From Atopsyche davidsoni (taxonomy: Eukaryota; Arthropoda; Insecta; Trichoptera; Hydrobiosidae), in the NCBI GenBank assembly GCA_022113835.1, contig JAILWY010000021.1, forward strand, positions 7,564,001 to 7,628,000: a stretch of 64,000 bases of DNA. Reading direction: 5' to 3'. The translations under genes and the position numbers were made by a program. This document shows, one piece after another, positions 22,285 to 35,950 of the stretch (within the stretch, counting starts at the first letter, position 1; every line of letters begins with the position of its first letter). Under the pieces are notes generated by a model. The model did no database searches, was not told where the DNA came from, and saw only the letters and a list, made by a program, of their open reading frames with translations.

Positions 22285-24431
22285 ATGTCAAACATTTCAG
22301 CTACTTTGTCACAGACTGATTTTTTTGAACAATTAAAGTCATCGAAATCGTTGACCGAAAAGTCAATGATATGGGATTATATTACAAATATAGTGGAAAA
22401 TTGTATGGTGCCAGAATTGACCAAACCATATGATGAATTCGAGTCGTCTTGGAAAAATGAATATAATAAGCATTTCACTAAAATTAATGCCAATCTGAAC
22501 ATTCTTTCTCAAATAATAGATATAATTGAGCCAAATTTTTCGGAGACTCAAATGAATAAAGACTTTGTGGCTACGTTTCTTCTACTCTTAGAAGAAATGA
22601 AGGAAAACAGTGCATTGTTTGATAGTTCTTATTCATCACATTTATCAAAAGCTTCATCGTGGTTTCAAAAAACACACGATTTTCATCTACTGTATAATTC
22701 TTATGAACTGAATGTTAACATTTACAGAGATGAAATATTTTATTTATGTATGCAAAAGATACATATTAAACTTACAAGGGATCGATGGAAGCTTTATCCT
22801 CTTTCCTTACATTGCTATCGTATGGCCATAAATCAATGGTTAAAGGTAATTATGATTAGCTGGTAGTGTTAAAATCATTTCACGTTTTTTCCATTACTAA
22901 AATACTCAAATGATTTTTCCATAATGAAATTAGTAATCAGTATATTTCTGTTGATTTAGTGACTCTTAACTGAATAATTTAATAATAATGAACTCACTCT
23001 ACATATTACAGATTGTACTTTTTCTAAATTGATTTTTTTTTCAGATTCAGAAAATAAGATGCCCATTACCGTTAATATTCCCTGTGACTTTAATGCAAAT
23101 TGATGACTTCAATGAAACAAATCAGAAAGAAGGATTGACTTGCTGCAGTTCCATATTAAAATATCTAGTCAGATATTTTGTAATTAATATTTTAATATGT
23201 TTGCTCTTTATATTTAAATACTAATAGTTTGATTTTTACAGGATAATGAATATATTAATACTGGATATGAAGTTGTGGTTTATGAAACAGTTTTAAAGTA
23301 TGTCAGCCATAGAAATCTTGAAATTCTCTCTGAAGCTCTTATGTGTATCACATTGTTGCTTCCGATTTTTTACACAAGGACTCCTAGAAGCACAGTTAGT
23401 ATTAAAATGATATTTAAATGGACTTGGAGCTGTATACTGTAAAATGTATGTTTTATCTTTTCCCCTTTCTTTTAGTGGACAAAGAGCGATGATGTTTTTG
23501 AAATAGTATTAGAGAATCTTTATACAGAATCGTGCATAAAAAAAGAGAGTATATACTTTCAAAGTTTACCAAGATTGATAAGATCAAGTGGCAATAGTGT
23601 TATTAGATGGAAAAATAAAATTATGCTTATAATTCATGAAAATTTAGAACTATGCATGGATGATGAAGGCATACAAAAAGTTCTTCTGGTCGACTGCTTA
23701 AAGGTAAATATTCATTTTGGACTGATTCTAATACTTCAATGATTGTGATTTTTAAATGTGCTGCTATGATTTCAATTGATTACCTGATATTTGAGTGGAT
23801 ATATAGTGTTGTATTAGTTTTAAATGTTAAATCTTAACTAAACTTAAACTAAATCTTAATAAACCATAATTCTGTTGATTTCTTCACACTCTAAGGGCCT
23901 AAAGACCCTCAATAAATTTTAAGTACACAGTTAAGTATAAAATATTGATTTATACTAATTAAATTTTATTTTAACTATGAATAGATATGGGAATTGAATA
24001 TATGTTTATTTGTTATATACATGTATATTAATGGAGTTCATTAACTTATATTACTTATTAAATATAAACTTATGTAAATTTTCCTTTAAGAATTTTAAAA
24101 TTGTGTTTTTTAGACTCTCAAAGCTTGGTTCAAATTAAGTTGGCCAGTTTGGAGCCAGCCGACAGATTGCAAAACTGTATCATGTTTGTATAAAGTTATA
24201 TTTGCGATATGTCAAAACCCTAATGAGAATTCGGAAGAGTACCTCGAGGCGACAGAAGATTGCTTGATCACCATGCTATCATGCTGCACGGAGAAGCACA
24301 GAGCTCTACTGTTGGATGACGAGGGCTTAAGGGTGGCTCTCTTGGGAGATAAATTTCTTAAAACGTGGCGTAAAATCAAAGATGCTCTAAATGAAAAATC
24401 TCAGCAGGATTGTGGAGGAAAATATTTTTAA
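22285..24431 (+). CDS. TTI2: TELO2-interacting protein 2 (TTI2), five exons
   Basis: Component of the TELO2-TTI1-TTI2 (TTT) co-chaperone complex, which matures PIKK kinases such as TOR, ATM and ATR (family knowledge). Exons are 22285-22845, 23045-23179, 23242-23394, 23476-23703 and 24114-24431. All joins are phase 0 and sum to 1395 nt, 464 aa. The end of exon 2 is the least certain: I chose GTAATT, but an alternative GTC donor lies a few codons earlier. The C-terminal region supports the call: WTKSDDVFEIVLENLYTES, then LPRLIRSSGNSVIRW, the helix pair ending LKTLKAWFKLSWPVW, then EATEDCLITMLSCC, all following human TTI2. The protein is alpha-helical and HEAT-like with no catalytic motif. Start is the ATG at 22285 in CAAAATG context; the frame also extends to a TTG at 22261, which I rejected. 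Candidate poly(A) signal at 24750-24755. Confidence 0.85.
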
Positions 24432-24749
24432 TACACATTTTAATAATCTTTTATAATCGGCCTGTTTACAATAGTGTTGTGCTTTAGATCACAATTTGAT
24501 GATCCTTAGAAATACTCAATGATTTAAATGTTTTAGAAATTTGATAAATATCTTTAGAAGTCTATATATATCTTGGTGAACTTTTAGACATGCAGATATC
24601 TATTTATAATATTATTCAGTCAGTCTATAAAAAAGGCAAAATAATTTTAAAAATTCAAAGATCTTACTATAAAATATCGATCCCGTGTAATCTGTTATGG
24701 TTTTTTTTTTTTTTAAATCTTCCATAGGTTTCTGTAAAATTTTAACTGC

Positions 24750-24755
24750 AATAAA
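24750..24755 (+). terminator. Candidate poly(A) signal of TTI2
   Basis: AATAAA about 320 nt past the TTI2 stop, in AT-rich sequence. Confidence 0.5.
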
Positions 24756-25014
24756 AAAAATTTGTACCCAAATAATACTCGTTTTGTATTTAAATGCATA
24801 GTCTATGTTTGGAAAAATTTGTTTGTGAATACGTTCCCATTGGATATTTTGTAGATTAATAATAATACTGAAAAGTTGAATTAAACACTAGCTGTAAAGA
24901 AAGTTAGCATTTAATCCACTAGATGGCAGTAAAGTGTTAAAAAATCCCGAATTATATTCTCGAGGCGCCATTTTTAGTTGTTTCGAGTGTAATAATGTCA
25001 AGTTTTATTTTACA

Positions 25015-25096
25015 GATATTTTTCCCTACGCAAGCTCAATAACGAAAATAAGGAAACCCATGTACGCTACCACCTAAGCCGCACCTTGTAAGCCCC
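25015..25096 (+). repeat. Dispersed repeat family R1, copy A
   Basis: Core CTCAATAACGAAAATA, then CCATGTACGCTAC, then CCTAA.CC and CTTGTAAG. Shared with copies at 26773-26864 (same strand) and 27285-27372 (opposite strand). Similarity is roughly 80-85 percent by eye over the first 54 nt. Confidence 0.75.
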
Positions 25097-26059
25097 GAAA
25101 GAAAATAATGTAATTTTTTTATTATCTTAAACCTATTATAAAATATTCTTTCAAAGTATAAAATAACTCAATTTAAATCGTAGAGATTTCTCTGACTCAG
25201 AATCTTTAAAGTTATATTTTTATTATGTTTAATTTTTTATATTCAATCTTTATAAAATAAGGTATAAACCTTATTTTATAAATACACACAGGAATATTCG
25301 TCAAATAATATAATTCTAATGTGTACTTTTATAGTTTGCCTCGCATACATAAATTTTATGTATAAATTTATTACTAAATTAATAAAAACTGTATCGTTTT
25401 TCTTAAGCCCTAAAATCAACTAAAGATGTTTGTGCCGTAGATTTTAATTTAATTAAATTTTCAATTCATGATTATGATTGAATTTTTTCGCGAGATTGAG
25501 GTTTGTGCGTAGATAGTATTAAATTGCCCTAAAGCCAAACTTTTTTAAAAAACTCTTTTGTGATAATAAAGAAAAGACGGGAAATATGGCATTATTCAAA
25601 TGGCTCGGCAAACAATAATTCCCCGTGAAGTTCTTCCGAGCTCAACTTTGCAAAGTTCATACATTTAATTTAACTTTATTAAAAGTTTGGTTGCTGATTG
25701 TTCTGAAAAGTTGCAGTGCGTCCTCTTTTTTTGTAAATCATCCATAAAAAAACAAATTTACGAAAAGGTATCAGTTTGATTGTCTCCGAGATAGCATGCG
25801 CCTTAATTTGAAATTAAAACTTATGAAATACACGACTATTCAATGTACGGTTTTATTTTATGCAGAGGTGATTTATTGTGTTTCCTTCGTGAAACATTTC
25901 AATTCCTCGATCCAAAAAAAAAAAAATACAAAATCTAATTAATGTTATTATCACAGTAATTTTTAGGCTGAATACGTAATTGAAATAATATCAAACTCAT
26001 CGGTTTTTGGAGTTGGCCATTGCGAAATCCAATGAAAAATAATTGAAAATATGTACGCA

Positions 26060-26220
26060 GGCTGAGCGGCATCGTCTCCGGGGAGGAGGTTTCCGGACGC
26101 ACCGGAAGCGCTGGAGCCGAAGTGCGCCAGCCGCGCGGGACTGCGCCGGAAGCTCCAGCAGCTCCAGCTGAAGACGGGTTGCTGGGCTCTGGAGCTGAAA
26201 ATACAACGCAACGGTCAGTG
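26060..26220 (-). other. Isolated GC-rich island with an acceptor-like upstream edge
   Basis: About 150 nt of strongly GC-rich sequence in an AT-rich surround. On the minus strand it is preceded by GTATTTTCAG, so it could be a terminal exon, and all three minus frames stay open across it. None of the translations (for example one rich in Ala, Gly, Pro and Ser) matches a family I know, and there is no clean downstream donor. Alternatives are a degenerate repeat or a regulatory island. Confidence 0.3.
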
Positions 26221-26274
26221 TTCAGTTCACCTTAAAAAGTTCAGTTCAAAATCCGTAAATTATTTTTCGCATCT

Positions 26275-26746
26275 TCTTCTTCTGGTGCCTCTCCTCGTAG
26301 GAAGTTGATGACTATGCCATCGAATGTATTTCTATCCTAGCCCAGTTTCACTAATTTGGCCGTACTTTCGACTTTGAGCCACTGGCGTAAGCTTCCTCTT
26401 TCCAATGTTCCCTTTTCCTTGGACAATCAACTATATTATTCTTTACCAACGTCAAGAGTTTCCTTTATTTGACTTTCTCATTTGTGTTTTCCACATTTCT
26501 GCCGCCTAAATTCTTCGCATTGTAGATGTCTCAAGTGTCCAGGCTTCAACTGCATAAAGATGAACTGAGGCGACATAACACTTGGTGAATCTCCAGCGTG
26601 TTTTTAATGTTATGTCTCTTGAGCATAGTACTCAAGTTGTTTAATGTGATGCGTACTGTCTCAATTCTCACTTTCATTTCCTGATCAGGATCCCAGTTTT
26701 CATTTAACCAGCAGCTTAAGTATGTTGTATTTTCCTGCATTTTCAC
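26275..26746 (-). mobile_element. Decayed non-LTR retrotransposon fragment (reverse transcriptase C-terminal region)
   Basis: On the minus strand the translation begins YLSCWLNENWDPDQEMKVRI, which is the segment following the RT palm domain in RTE-like insect LINEs (usual form YLGxxLNExxDxDxEIKxRI). It continues with frameshifts and stops through LEIHQVLCRLSSSLC and further degenerate blocks, and ends in a GAAGAAGAAG run that resembles the element 3' end. It is 5' truncated and cannot be active. Confidence 0.8.
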
Positions 26747-26772
26747 AGTTCAATTCAATAGAAAGTTTTTTC

Positions 26773-26864
26773 ACATATTTCTCCCTATACAAACTCAATA
26801 ACGAAAATAGAGAAATCCATGTACGCCCCACAACTTGCGTCAGGATCAGTGTAAGCATAACCCC
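26773..26864 (+). repeat. Dispersed repeat family R1, copy B
   Basis: ACATATTTCTCCC..ACTCAATAACGAAAATA..CCATGTACGCC, followed by GTAAGC..AACCCC. It lies 27 nt from the 5' side of the decayed LINE and, with copy C, forms an inverted pair spanning about 600 nt. Confidence 0.75.
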
Positions 26865-27284
26865 AAAAACTGGCATCTTGGTTTATTTTATTTCTTTATT
26901 CAATAGGAACAATATGCACCGTTCAATAAAAATGTGGGTGTGCTTAAAATAATTTTGCTTTGGGAATTATTGAGAGCTCTAAGTAATATTTGCGTTTTTT
27001 TTTTTAATTATCTGCTTTATTGGCGCACACAGTCGTTTGAAGGATGCATTTTGAAGATTACTTGAAAGATCACTTTGAAGATTATTTGTAACTCGAGCCA
27101 TCGCCTCTGCACGGTCGCGCACAAACTCAAGTGTCTTTTTGATGATTTTTCGGAGGCATATTGGGAATAGCTCACACGGGAGGCTCGTGGTGAATGCAAA
27201 AAAAATTCCCATTAATTAATTTTATTTTATGTTAATTTACAATAGTCGTTAGAGCTATGCTCACAATACGGTGTGTGGCTTGTC

Positions 27285-27372
27285 TTCTGGTCCTTACAAG
27301 ATATGGTTTAGGCTGTAGCGTACATATTGTAGATTTCGTTATTGAGTTTGAGTTGGGAAAAATATGTGTAAA
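27285..27372 (-). repeat. Dispersed repeat family R1, copy C (inverted)
   Basis: The minus strand reads ACACATATTTTTCCC, then ACTCAATAACGAAA, GTACGCTACAGCCTAA and CTTGTAAGGACC. It matches copy A further into its right side than copy B does. Confidence 0.75.
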
Positions 27373-30026
27373 AATCCCTTTTTTGGCAGCCGCTGACTAC
27401 AGACACGATGCGTTATTGTTGCACGGTCTCTCACTCGTTTACACAATCTGCTTCAGTGTTTAGATCAAACTATTAAAATTTGTAAATAAATAACACTTAC
27501 AAACTGCAATATTACGTCACTTACAACTTAGTAATTATAATTTAATTCAATAAGATTAGAATAACAACAGTTCATTAGTAATAAACCAAGGAGATGTGGC
27601 TATAAATTTATTATATTATATTCAATAGCTACGAGATCAGAATTGATCGAAGATAAGTAAGATTGTGTCAATTTTGCTGCTTAAATAAATTTGCCTTTTT
27701 ATTGATGACGCACTGTGTGAATTCAATAAGATGTTATAAAATGTTTCATTGGCAGAATTTTAAAATGAACTTAGTATTTTTATTCAATCGATATTTCAAT
27801 ACATTTAAAAAGGTGATCTTAAATATGAAAGTCGGCAAACTTACAACTATTGTGTTTTATCGTGCACTCAACGAATAGTTTATATTTTAATATTATTCAT
27901 ATTTTCAAAGTGTCAAGCGCGAGGAAATATTACAAAGATCATGGCCGGGCATGGGAAGGGTCCAGGTTCAGTCCTCGGCGAGCATTTATTGAAAATAAAT
28001 TTGAATATTGAGAAGCGAGTGTTTCGAGACCACCTGTACAAACCATCGGCTGAAAAAAAAAATATGGAAAGAGAAGGCTGCAGATGTGTAAAGAATGGGA
28101 CGAAAAGAGAAAATAGGTGTGATAAAAAATTCTCTGCTGGTTCAGTAGAATAAATTACGCGGGACAAATTTAATTAAGAAGTCTGCAAAGTTGATTTCCA
28201 TACCGTCTACTTTTGTACCTTTGGTTTGGTTATCCACTGCTCCCTGCGCCTTTACCAAGAAAAATATCTGCCTTTACTCACTCAATTTATTCAATTATTA
28301 AATATATATTTTTATTTTATATAATTTGTATAAATCGCACCAAAGCGGTGGTGCAGGTGCCAATATTTAGAAGAGTTGAAAAAGACAACTAAAATGACTG
28401 TACACAATTTTTATGACATTTGCATTTTTATTCAGTGATTCAGTTTATTTCAAAAGTTTTGTTACATTTTAATCGATATTTTAAGCATCTACTAAATAGA
28501 GCAAGATGCATACATTTTGCAAGCATCATCTGTCTAATAATATTTTAAGCTATTACCACGTTGCTAGAAATTGACATGAGAAATTATTAAGACGAAATTT
28601 TAATTAATAATGCTTAAAAAGCAGTGAATAAATATTTTTTTATTTAGTAATATTATCTAAATTATCGATTCGATCGACTTGCACGCTGAGTGTCACAACT
28701 TATATGCGTCATTGTAAAAGTTGAAATCTTCCATTAACTGTCACAGCAAATATTTCGGCCACAGGTTAGTTCCTCGGTTTAAAGAGTAATGAATATAATT
28801 TTAAAGTTTTTTTTGCGAAAATATTAAAAAAATAATATCTTGCCAGTAATATTTGATAATCCATCCAGCATTTCCCCGGAGAACCGATGTTTTTAAGTGT
28901 AATAGTCGCACTACCGTCTTACTGGAATCGCTTTACAAAGAGGCCAAAAGTGCAGCGTAACGGGTGTTATGATGTAAGCCCGCGATGTTTCCATTCTCTC
29001 CCTTATTGAATGCCAAAGATCCCTAAATCCTTCAAAGGGCAGCAGGTTTATATAACCTTGTTTTTCTCGAGAAAATCTTCCTCCCTCGAGAAAAAATCGG
29101 AGGGGTGTAATGAAATACTAATTTAAAAAGTACAATGCTCTGATTTCTGGCTGCTGAAAGCCCAATGCTCCAAAAGCGATTATTGCTTTCGTTTGATATT
29201 TAAGAATTAAAATTTAATCTTTTTTTATTTTTACTAAATAATAATATTTTTTTTAGAGTTATTTAAAATCTCAATCTCCAGAAATTAAACCGCGTGCACC
29301 ACATTTTTGTTTTATACTATCGTCAAATACAATCTTACAAATCAAACATTTCCAACAGTAAAGACAGATTTAACGAATGAGTTTTCAATCGTAAGCAAAT
29401 TATCATTTTTCATTAAAAATATTTAATTGACTTCTTCGTAAGCTAATATTATTATTAGTGAATATTTCACAATGAGAAATTATTATTGTTTTTTTTTATT
29501 TTTATTTCCGGTGGTTTTTATTTAATAATTTATTTTATTAAATTTAAACCACAACTTTTGTATCATTGGTGTATCATGAAAATATACGATTTATTGCATA
29601 TCTTAAAAAAAATATGGACATCAAGCTATACTTTCGAATTCAAGTATAGCTGTACCTTAAAAGCTAGAAATTATTTAAAAATTATTTTTTTATGTATATT
29701 ATCATAATATGGTTATAAAGAGTCATAGTTTTTTTGGTAGTAATATTATTTTAATTTCAGATATAAATTATTTATCGATGTGACGCTAAGTAAAAGTAGT
29801 AGTCTTCAAATGTAGTAGTTAGGATTACTATATATCTTGGGATTACTAATACTCTATAATTTTCTAATTTGCAGTGAACCTCGGGGGGATGGTTTTTCCG
29901 CTTAAAGATCGACGTGGAGATTTTTCTCTCGAGTCATTTATTACGCACTCCGGATCGGCCTGCATTTCACGGGTCGCGGTAGGAAGTGACGAACAAAGGG
30001 AGCTCCGCCATTGTCCCTGGAAGCGG
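27373..30026. other. Intergenic, no gene seen
   Basis: AT-rich sequence with a few GC-richer patches (about 27940-28110 and 28860-29110). One perfect inverted repeat, AGCTATACTT/AAGTATAGCT with an 8-nt spacer, lies at 29624-29651. No open frame resembles a known protein. Confidence 0.5.
29624..29651. repeat. Perfect 10-bp inverted repeat, 8-nt loop
   Basis: AGCTATACTT...AAGTATAGCT around TCGAATTC. Direct observation; no function assigned. Confidence 0.7.
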
Positions 30027-30064
30027 TGACTGATGACTGATGACTCCTGACTGATGACTGATGA
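30027..30064. repeat. TGACTGA tandem repeat
   Basis: Period-7 TGACTGA units, interrupted once by CTCC. It contains CTGATGA strings, but without the other hammerhead parts. Confidence 0.85.
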
Positions 30065-31775
30065 TTTGAGCGTCTTACGTCCGTCTTATGAGCGCGCGCC
30101 CGAGCAACTCTACAGCTGCGGTCACAGCACGATCTGGCATGGTATTTTCGATTTCATGAATAACGAAACTAAATTTAGAGACAATAAATGATAATGCTAT
30201 ACCTTTTTTAATAAGCTTATTTTGTTAAATCTCTAAAAATTACAAAAAAATAACGTCAGTATAAGTTTAGTTCCCTTGAATTTTTTTTCGTAAATATTTT
30301 ATATGATAATGCAAAAGATTGTTTTATTTTTTAAATAATATGCGTATCTGTATATTTATACTGTTTGAATAAGCAGATAATGTTTTAATTTGTTGTAGAT
30401 GGAGTCCTTATCGGGGGTAGCTGGACTTGGATATTGAAACTAGCTCGTGAAGAGAGGTAAGATTTAGATAATGAAATATTAATTAATTCATAAAATTATT
30501 TCTTGAGAAGGTCGGGTATTTAAATGGATTATTTTTACAAAAAATATTTTCACTGTAAAAAATACTAATTAAGCAGTATAAAAAATAAAGAAGCAATCTT
30601 CTCTGTGCAGGCTTAAGTCTTATAATTTTTATTCATTACATTAATATTTTTAAAAAAGTATAAAAACCATTTAAATAAAAAAAACGCTCATCATTTTCAA
30701 TTTTCATTTATTTCATAATATTTTTCTTTACACATATAGATATTCAATATAACAGTGACATTTTCAGTAATTTTCATTCTTTTAAAATTATACATAATGT
30801 AATAACCCAAACTCCTGTTACAAAGCTTAAATTAACAACTATAATTACAAATATTACACTCATAATAACTATATAACATTTTTCATTTATTATACAATCA
30901 AACAATCATACAATATGAATTATAAAAATATTACAATATACAGTAAGTATCAGGACTCATTCTATAAATACGCTGGAGCGCCGCCCGCCACTCGCGGGGC
31001 AGCCTCGTTATAATTATGAGACCTTCGATAAAGTAAACATAAGCTTTCAGGCAATGACAAATCACGGAATGCATTTGTCAACTCCAAACGTAGAATCTGG
31101 TGGTCTGTTCGCTCGCACGTGAAAACTCGACAATCTGACGGCGAATCGTTTCAACTTGTTAAAGCAGCAGAATGTGACACGATGTCAATATAAAGAATTT
31201 TTAAATAACTATCAAACAAATACCCGTTGGAATATTAAATAATTTTTAATAAATTAGCTGTAATACACTCGCACTGAATAATAATCACAATATTAAGTGG
31301 CGGTACCGACTGACAGTTCACAATCTGCTTCAGACACTATCAACGTTCATTTCGGGGAGTTGCACTTTTACACGAAAATGGAGAAAATACCAGCGTGCAG
31401 TTTTAACGATTAGGAACTTGTTCTTGTAAAGAACTTTGAATGATTTTCAAAACAAATAAATCAACCATCGACTGACATCGTCCGATTAAAGCTACATTAA
31501 AAAAATACATTTTTGTCATTCACAAAACCTTTCGCCGAGCGGGGGGTGAGTCTCACTTGCATTGTGAAATAATTTTTTTTTTTTTTTTGTAAATTCATTT
31601 CCATGAGAGAAAACAATCTTGTAACTGAAGTGGCGAGGACTTCAGGTCGCCGATGAAAGTGTCTGGAGCAGCCTGCAAAAGGTTCGCACATGATCCGCAG
31701 CTTGAAAATCACCGTCAAAATTTGTATCTTAAAGGATAACCGACAAGTTCTAGGTTCGCTAACTATCAGCAGACC

Positions 31776-31820
31776 GAGCCTTGAGCCTTGAGCCTTGAGC
31801 CTTCAGCCTTGAGCCTTCAG
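31776..31820. repeat. GAGCCTT tandem array
   Basis: About six consecutive 7-nt units (GAGCCTT with CAGCCTT variants), next to a GC-rich patch. Confidence 0.9.
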
Positions 31821-34800
31821 CGAGCGAGGCGGGGGCGCGGGGCCTCGGCTGCCCCCACAGTCCCCGGGCCTGCCTGAAGACAAGTTAAACTACGCCCTTA
31901 CCTAATATACATACATACAAATATAATGTTGATTCTATGTCCTTACCGAGCGACTCCTCGCCCGCATTAAGCCGTACGATAGTATTAATATTATTTGTGC
32001 AAAATTAAATTCTTTTATCAAAATATGGAACACTTAAGATTCTTGTAATTTTCGTCATAAATTAAAATAAATTTGTATTGTTACCTAAAGTTGATTAGTT
32101 TACCAATCCTTACAATTTACTTCGTCAATAATTGACCGTTGAATAGATTAATTACACTCATAAAATTACTTGAACACGTTTCTATTATCACTTGAAAAGA
32201 AATGACAGCCGGCGAGCCCGGCCGAGCGCCGCCGGGCCGACAGGTTAAAATACTTTCCAAAGCGAGTCGGCCGTTTCCGTCCGCGGAAAAAAACAGATTT
32301 TTACATTCTAAGTATGCACAAAGAAGACATCGAACTCTATAAAATGTTGCATACACCGAGAATCTAGATTAACTCTATCACAAGAATACTTCTCAGACAA
32401 CCGAGCAGCCGAGTATCCCTGGCAAAGAATAAACGACAAATTCGAGCGTCTCTTCGATTGTACTCCCTTACGGTTATAGTTTATAGGTAATAATAGTTCA
32501 TCATACGCGCATCGTGGAGGTGGTTTACGAATACTACAATCGCTAAAAATATAATAAAACATCACACCTGTAATGTCGTCGCCGATGCTAGACGCTCCAC
32601 CTGCGAATGCTTCGCAAGCCTGCGGCACTCACCTGCGAAGCGACTGATGGCCGACCCACTGCGAGGCTTACGGTAATTATGTTTATGCAAAACGAACCAA
32701 GCCTATTATGCGTACAGAAAGAAAATGTAATCGAAGAGGAGGAAAATCATCTACTTGGGACCTTTATCCTCTTACTTTACGTATGGCACTTGGTTGTGGT
32801 GTGTTGTGTATAATTGTGGTAGAAAGAATAACGAGGTAATCGAAAACCTTAATGTTTATTCAAAATCTCGAATTGCTAATTGCGAAAATATCACTTTTTA
32901 TTTAAAGAAAAGTAAAAAATGAGCACCTCGGTTTCACCGCAACAGCATCTTAAACGTACTGGCAAATCTATGGACGATTATCACTAGACATCATCTACAC
33001 GTTTTACTAAAGTTGACCGTTTTATTCTTAAATAAGCGCAAATTAATGTTTCACAGTATATAAAAAAAAACATCTTTTAGACAACACGGACAAGAAATTA
33101 CAGTTAAAAGTTTTTTAACTTAATTCTCAATTCCGGTTAATTGATTTTGTAAAAACACAAATGTAAGGTAGGTTTATTTTGGTAGAATTCTTTGATTTAT
33201 ATAAATATTTTAAAGCATCCCATTGCCACGAAAGTAACCCTCTCGCTTCTCGGTAAGAGATTCAAGTAAATTTTATATTAGTCGAAGGTACGTTAATATT
33301 CAACGTTTCTATTTAAGATCTAAGCGGTTGTACTTAAATAATAAAATGTAAAAATTAAAAGGAAATTATTACAAGCTTTCGTAAGCCAGCAATCAGGTTA
33401 CTCCTGCGTTCAGTGGAAGCTTGAGTAGATGTTTCTACACTATTTGAGGTATTGACAAGACTGAGAGTTGTGATCATAAACGAACGATACAACCCCTGGA
33501 TAATGCATAGCACCGAATAAATTAAATATAAACAAAATTGGTAGCCATTATCAGGAAAAAATCGATTCGATTGGTTGATTTCTCCGGTATGTACAAAATT
33601 AACGCTAGACGCGAATCCAAAAATGTTTTTTCGTAAAATTACTAATTCTAGATCACGATTAGAAATTAGCTTCAATGTAAACGTACAAAATAATTTAATT
33701 TTAATAATTTGGTGCTGTCAACTAAATAAAATGATATTAAAATAATTTTATACAAAAATCTCGAAAAAATGTAACAGTTGAAAATTTTCATACAATAGGA
33801 ATAATTAAAATAATTTGCATTAAAAAGAATAATTATTTTATGGGATAGTTCACAAACATCATAAATCACATTTCGCAAGCACTGCGATTCCATAGAGCGA
33901 TCTTTTACGTCAATATTTACAAATAGTTGTCTTCAGTAACAAAAAATACTTTTGTAAAAGTCCATACAGGTAATATTTTTTATTAAATTTCAGGTCGCGG
34001 TTAGGCAGATTCTTAACAAGTTATGGGGACTTTCCGAGACATTTCCCTTCACGACCTGGTCCGGAGAGTGCCGCGCCATCTGAAACAACAGGAGAAGCGA
34101 CTTTAGTTAAACAAAAAATTGCATAGTTTCAACCTAGCTATGGAGAATTTATCGCCGAGAGGAAAGTCTCTTCTCGGGGGTAATATTAATCTGAGAAACT
34201 TATTTTAATTATGTGTCTAACTGGCGATTTTCTCGGAGAATTTCCCGAATATTTTCCAGGGAAAATCTTTCCTTTAGCAGGTTGACAGGACAGCATTTAA
34301 ATAATTACTCTATATAAAGGGGTCGGCCGAGCGGTAAATTCCGCCGCTTAGAAAACAATTAGAGTGGATAAAAATCTGCAAGCGGGTAAAAATAACCCAT
34401 TTTTTAACCTTTTTTGGCAACTTAAATACGCTCTTTTAATTTAATTTGCTCTCGAGATAATTTTAAATTTACGCCGTTTACTCTGTTTGGAAGGTTTATA
34501 AATTTTTCATCTCGCGCTCCGCTCGCCGCGGAAGGAAGTCTCCTTTTAATACTGCAACTATTTCCAGGTGATAAATTTTTATTTCAAAACGAACAAGAAC
34601 CGTGATTAAAAAAAAAAAAAACTACTGCTCATCGATATTTTACACAAATTAATACAATATTAACGCATCGATGTCCAATGACATTTAGACATCGTCATTA
34701 ATATTAAAATTTTGTTCTAGTTTGGTTGTGGTTTATTTTTATAAAAAAAAAAAAACGCTAAGGTTAAACATTTAATATTGTCAATTTAATTAAAGAGATG

Positions 34801-35918
34801 TTGAATGTGGCTTCATGTAAAACGAATTGTAGGTGGATCGATAAATTATTTCTACGTACATTTATTGGTGTAAAAATTATATTGTTTTAGGCTGCCACGT
34901 GTTTGGTCATCGAGAAGCACTTAATATTTGATACACGTATGTACGTTTGCGTTGTTTATTATTATTAAAATTATATTAAAAATAATAAGTAGTAGTTGCG
35001 AATTCTAACTGTCGGTCAATATATAATATAATACAAGTGTTTTTTTTATCTTCTTCTGAAAAAAGCAGTTATTTTAATGTTAGTGAAAGTGTCAAGATAT
35101 TTAGGCGCGGTTATTTCCTGTACACTTGGTACTAATTTGTTGAAATTCGACGGAGGTTTCGCTGGAGCTTTTGTAAAAGAGAGGAATATATAAAGTTTGT
35201 CGTAATGCGAACAAACTGCCTCACTCGCAGGGAGACGCTGTCACCTCGGGGAAGTCCGTCGGTAGTTTTCTTAACATTTGAATTGAGTGTCTCCCTCGAA
35301 TGCGGAAGATGGAGACATTAGGTCCAGGCAACGAAAAAGCTCTCTCTTTCTCAGCTAAAGGGTGTTCCGATACGCGCTCTTCAAAATTTAATATCCACTC
35401 CTTTGGGATTCAGTCGTGGCTTTAATTTATAAATTTTGTGATTGCATATGATAAATCATCAGAAAAACGTCTCATATATTTTTGTAGTATTTTAAATTTT
35501 ATTAGCTTTATGGGTTGGAGTGGAGTATATCGACTGGAGATACAACCGCGGGGAATATATTAAGGGTTGTGTGTTAGGCTTTGATTTATAAAATTTAGTA
35601 CAATTCGATTGCTGAAGAAGTGGTTCTCTTTAAAGATTATTTAACAAACTGGCTTTAATTATTGTAGATTCGCCAAGTACTCGGACCTTATATAATTGCT
35701 GTATTACTATAATTGGATACTTTCAAGGAAGCACAAATATAAAGTACAATGCGGAATAAGTAAAACGAAGTCAGGCACAGTTCTCAAAGATAATTGTTAG
35801 TCTTGTGTTTTACATATGCAAATGATCTTAATTTTAGGGCGGTTTCCACGAATGTACGGAAATATTAAAATCAAAAGCTTTATTTGGGGAGCCCCTGTAG
35901 GGGAGCAGGCGGGCGGGG

Positions 35919-35950
35919 GGAGGACATGGGGGAGGACATGGGGGAGGATG
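35919..35950. repeat. Short G-rich tandem repeat
   Basis: GGGGGAGGACAT units repeated about two and a half times. Followed at about 36022-36050 by CCGAACCGAACCGA-type repeats. Confidence 0.8.

Noticed and set aside
30027..30064. CTGATGA strings suggesting another hammerhead
   Set aside because: They are units of a TGACTGA tandem repeat, and no GAAA or stem partner is positioned downstream.
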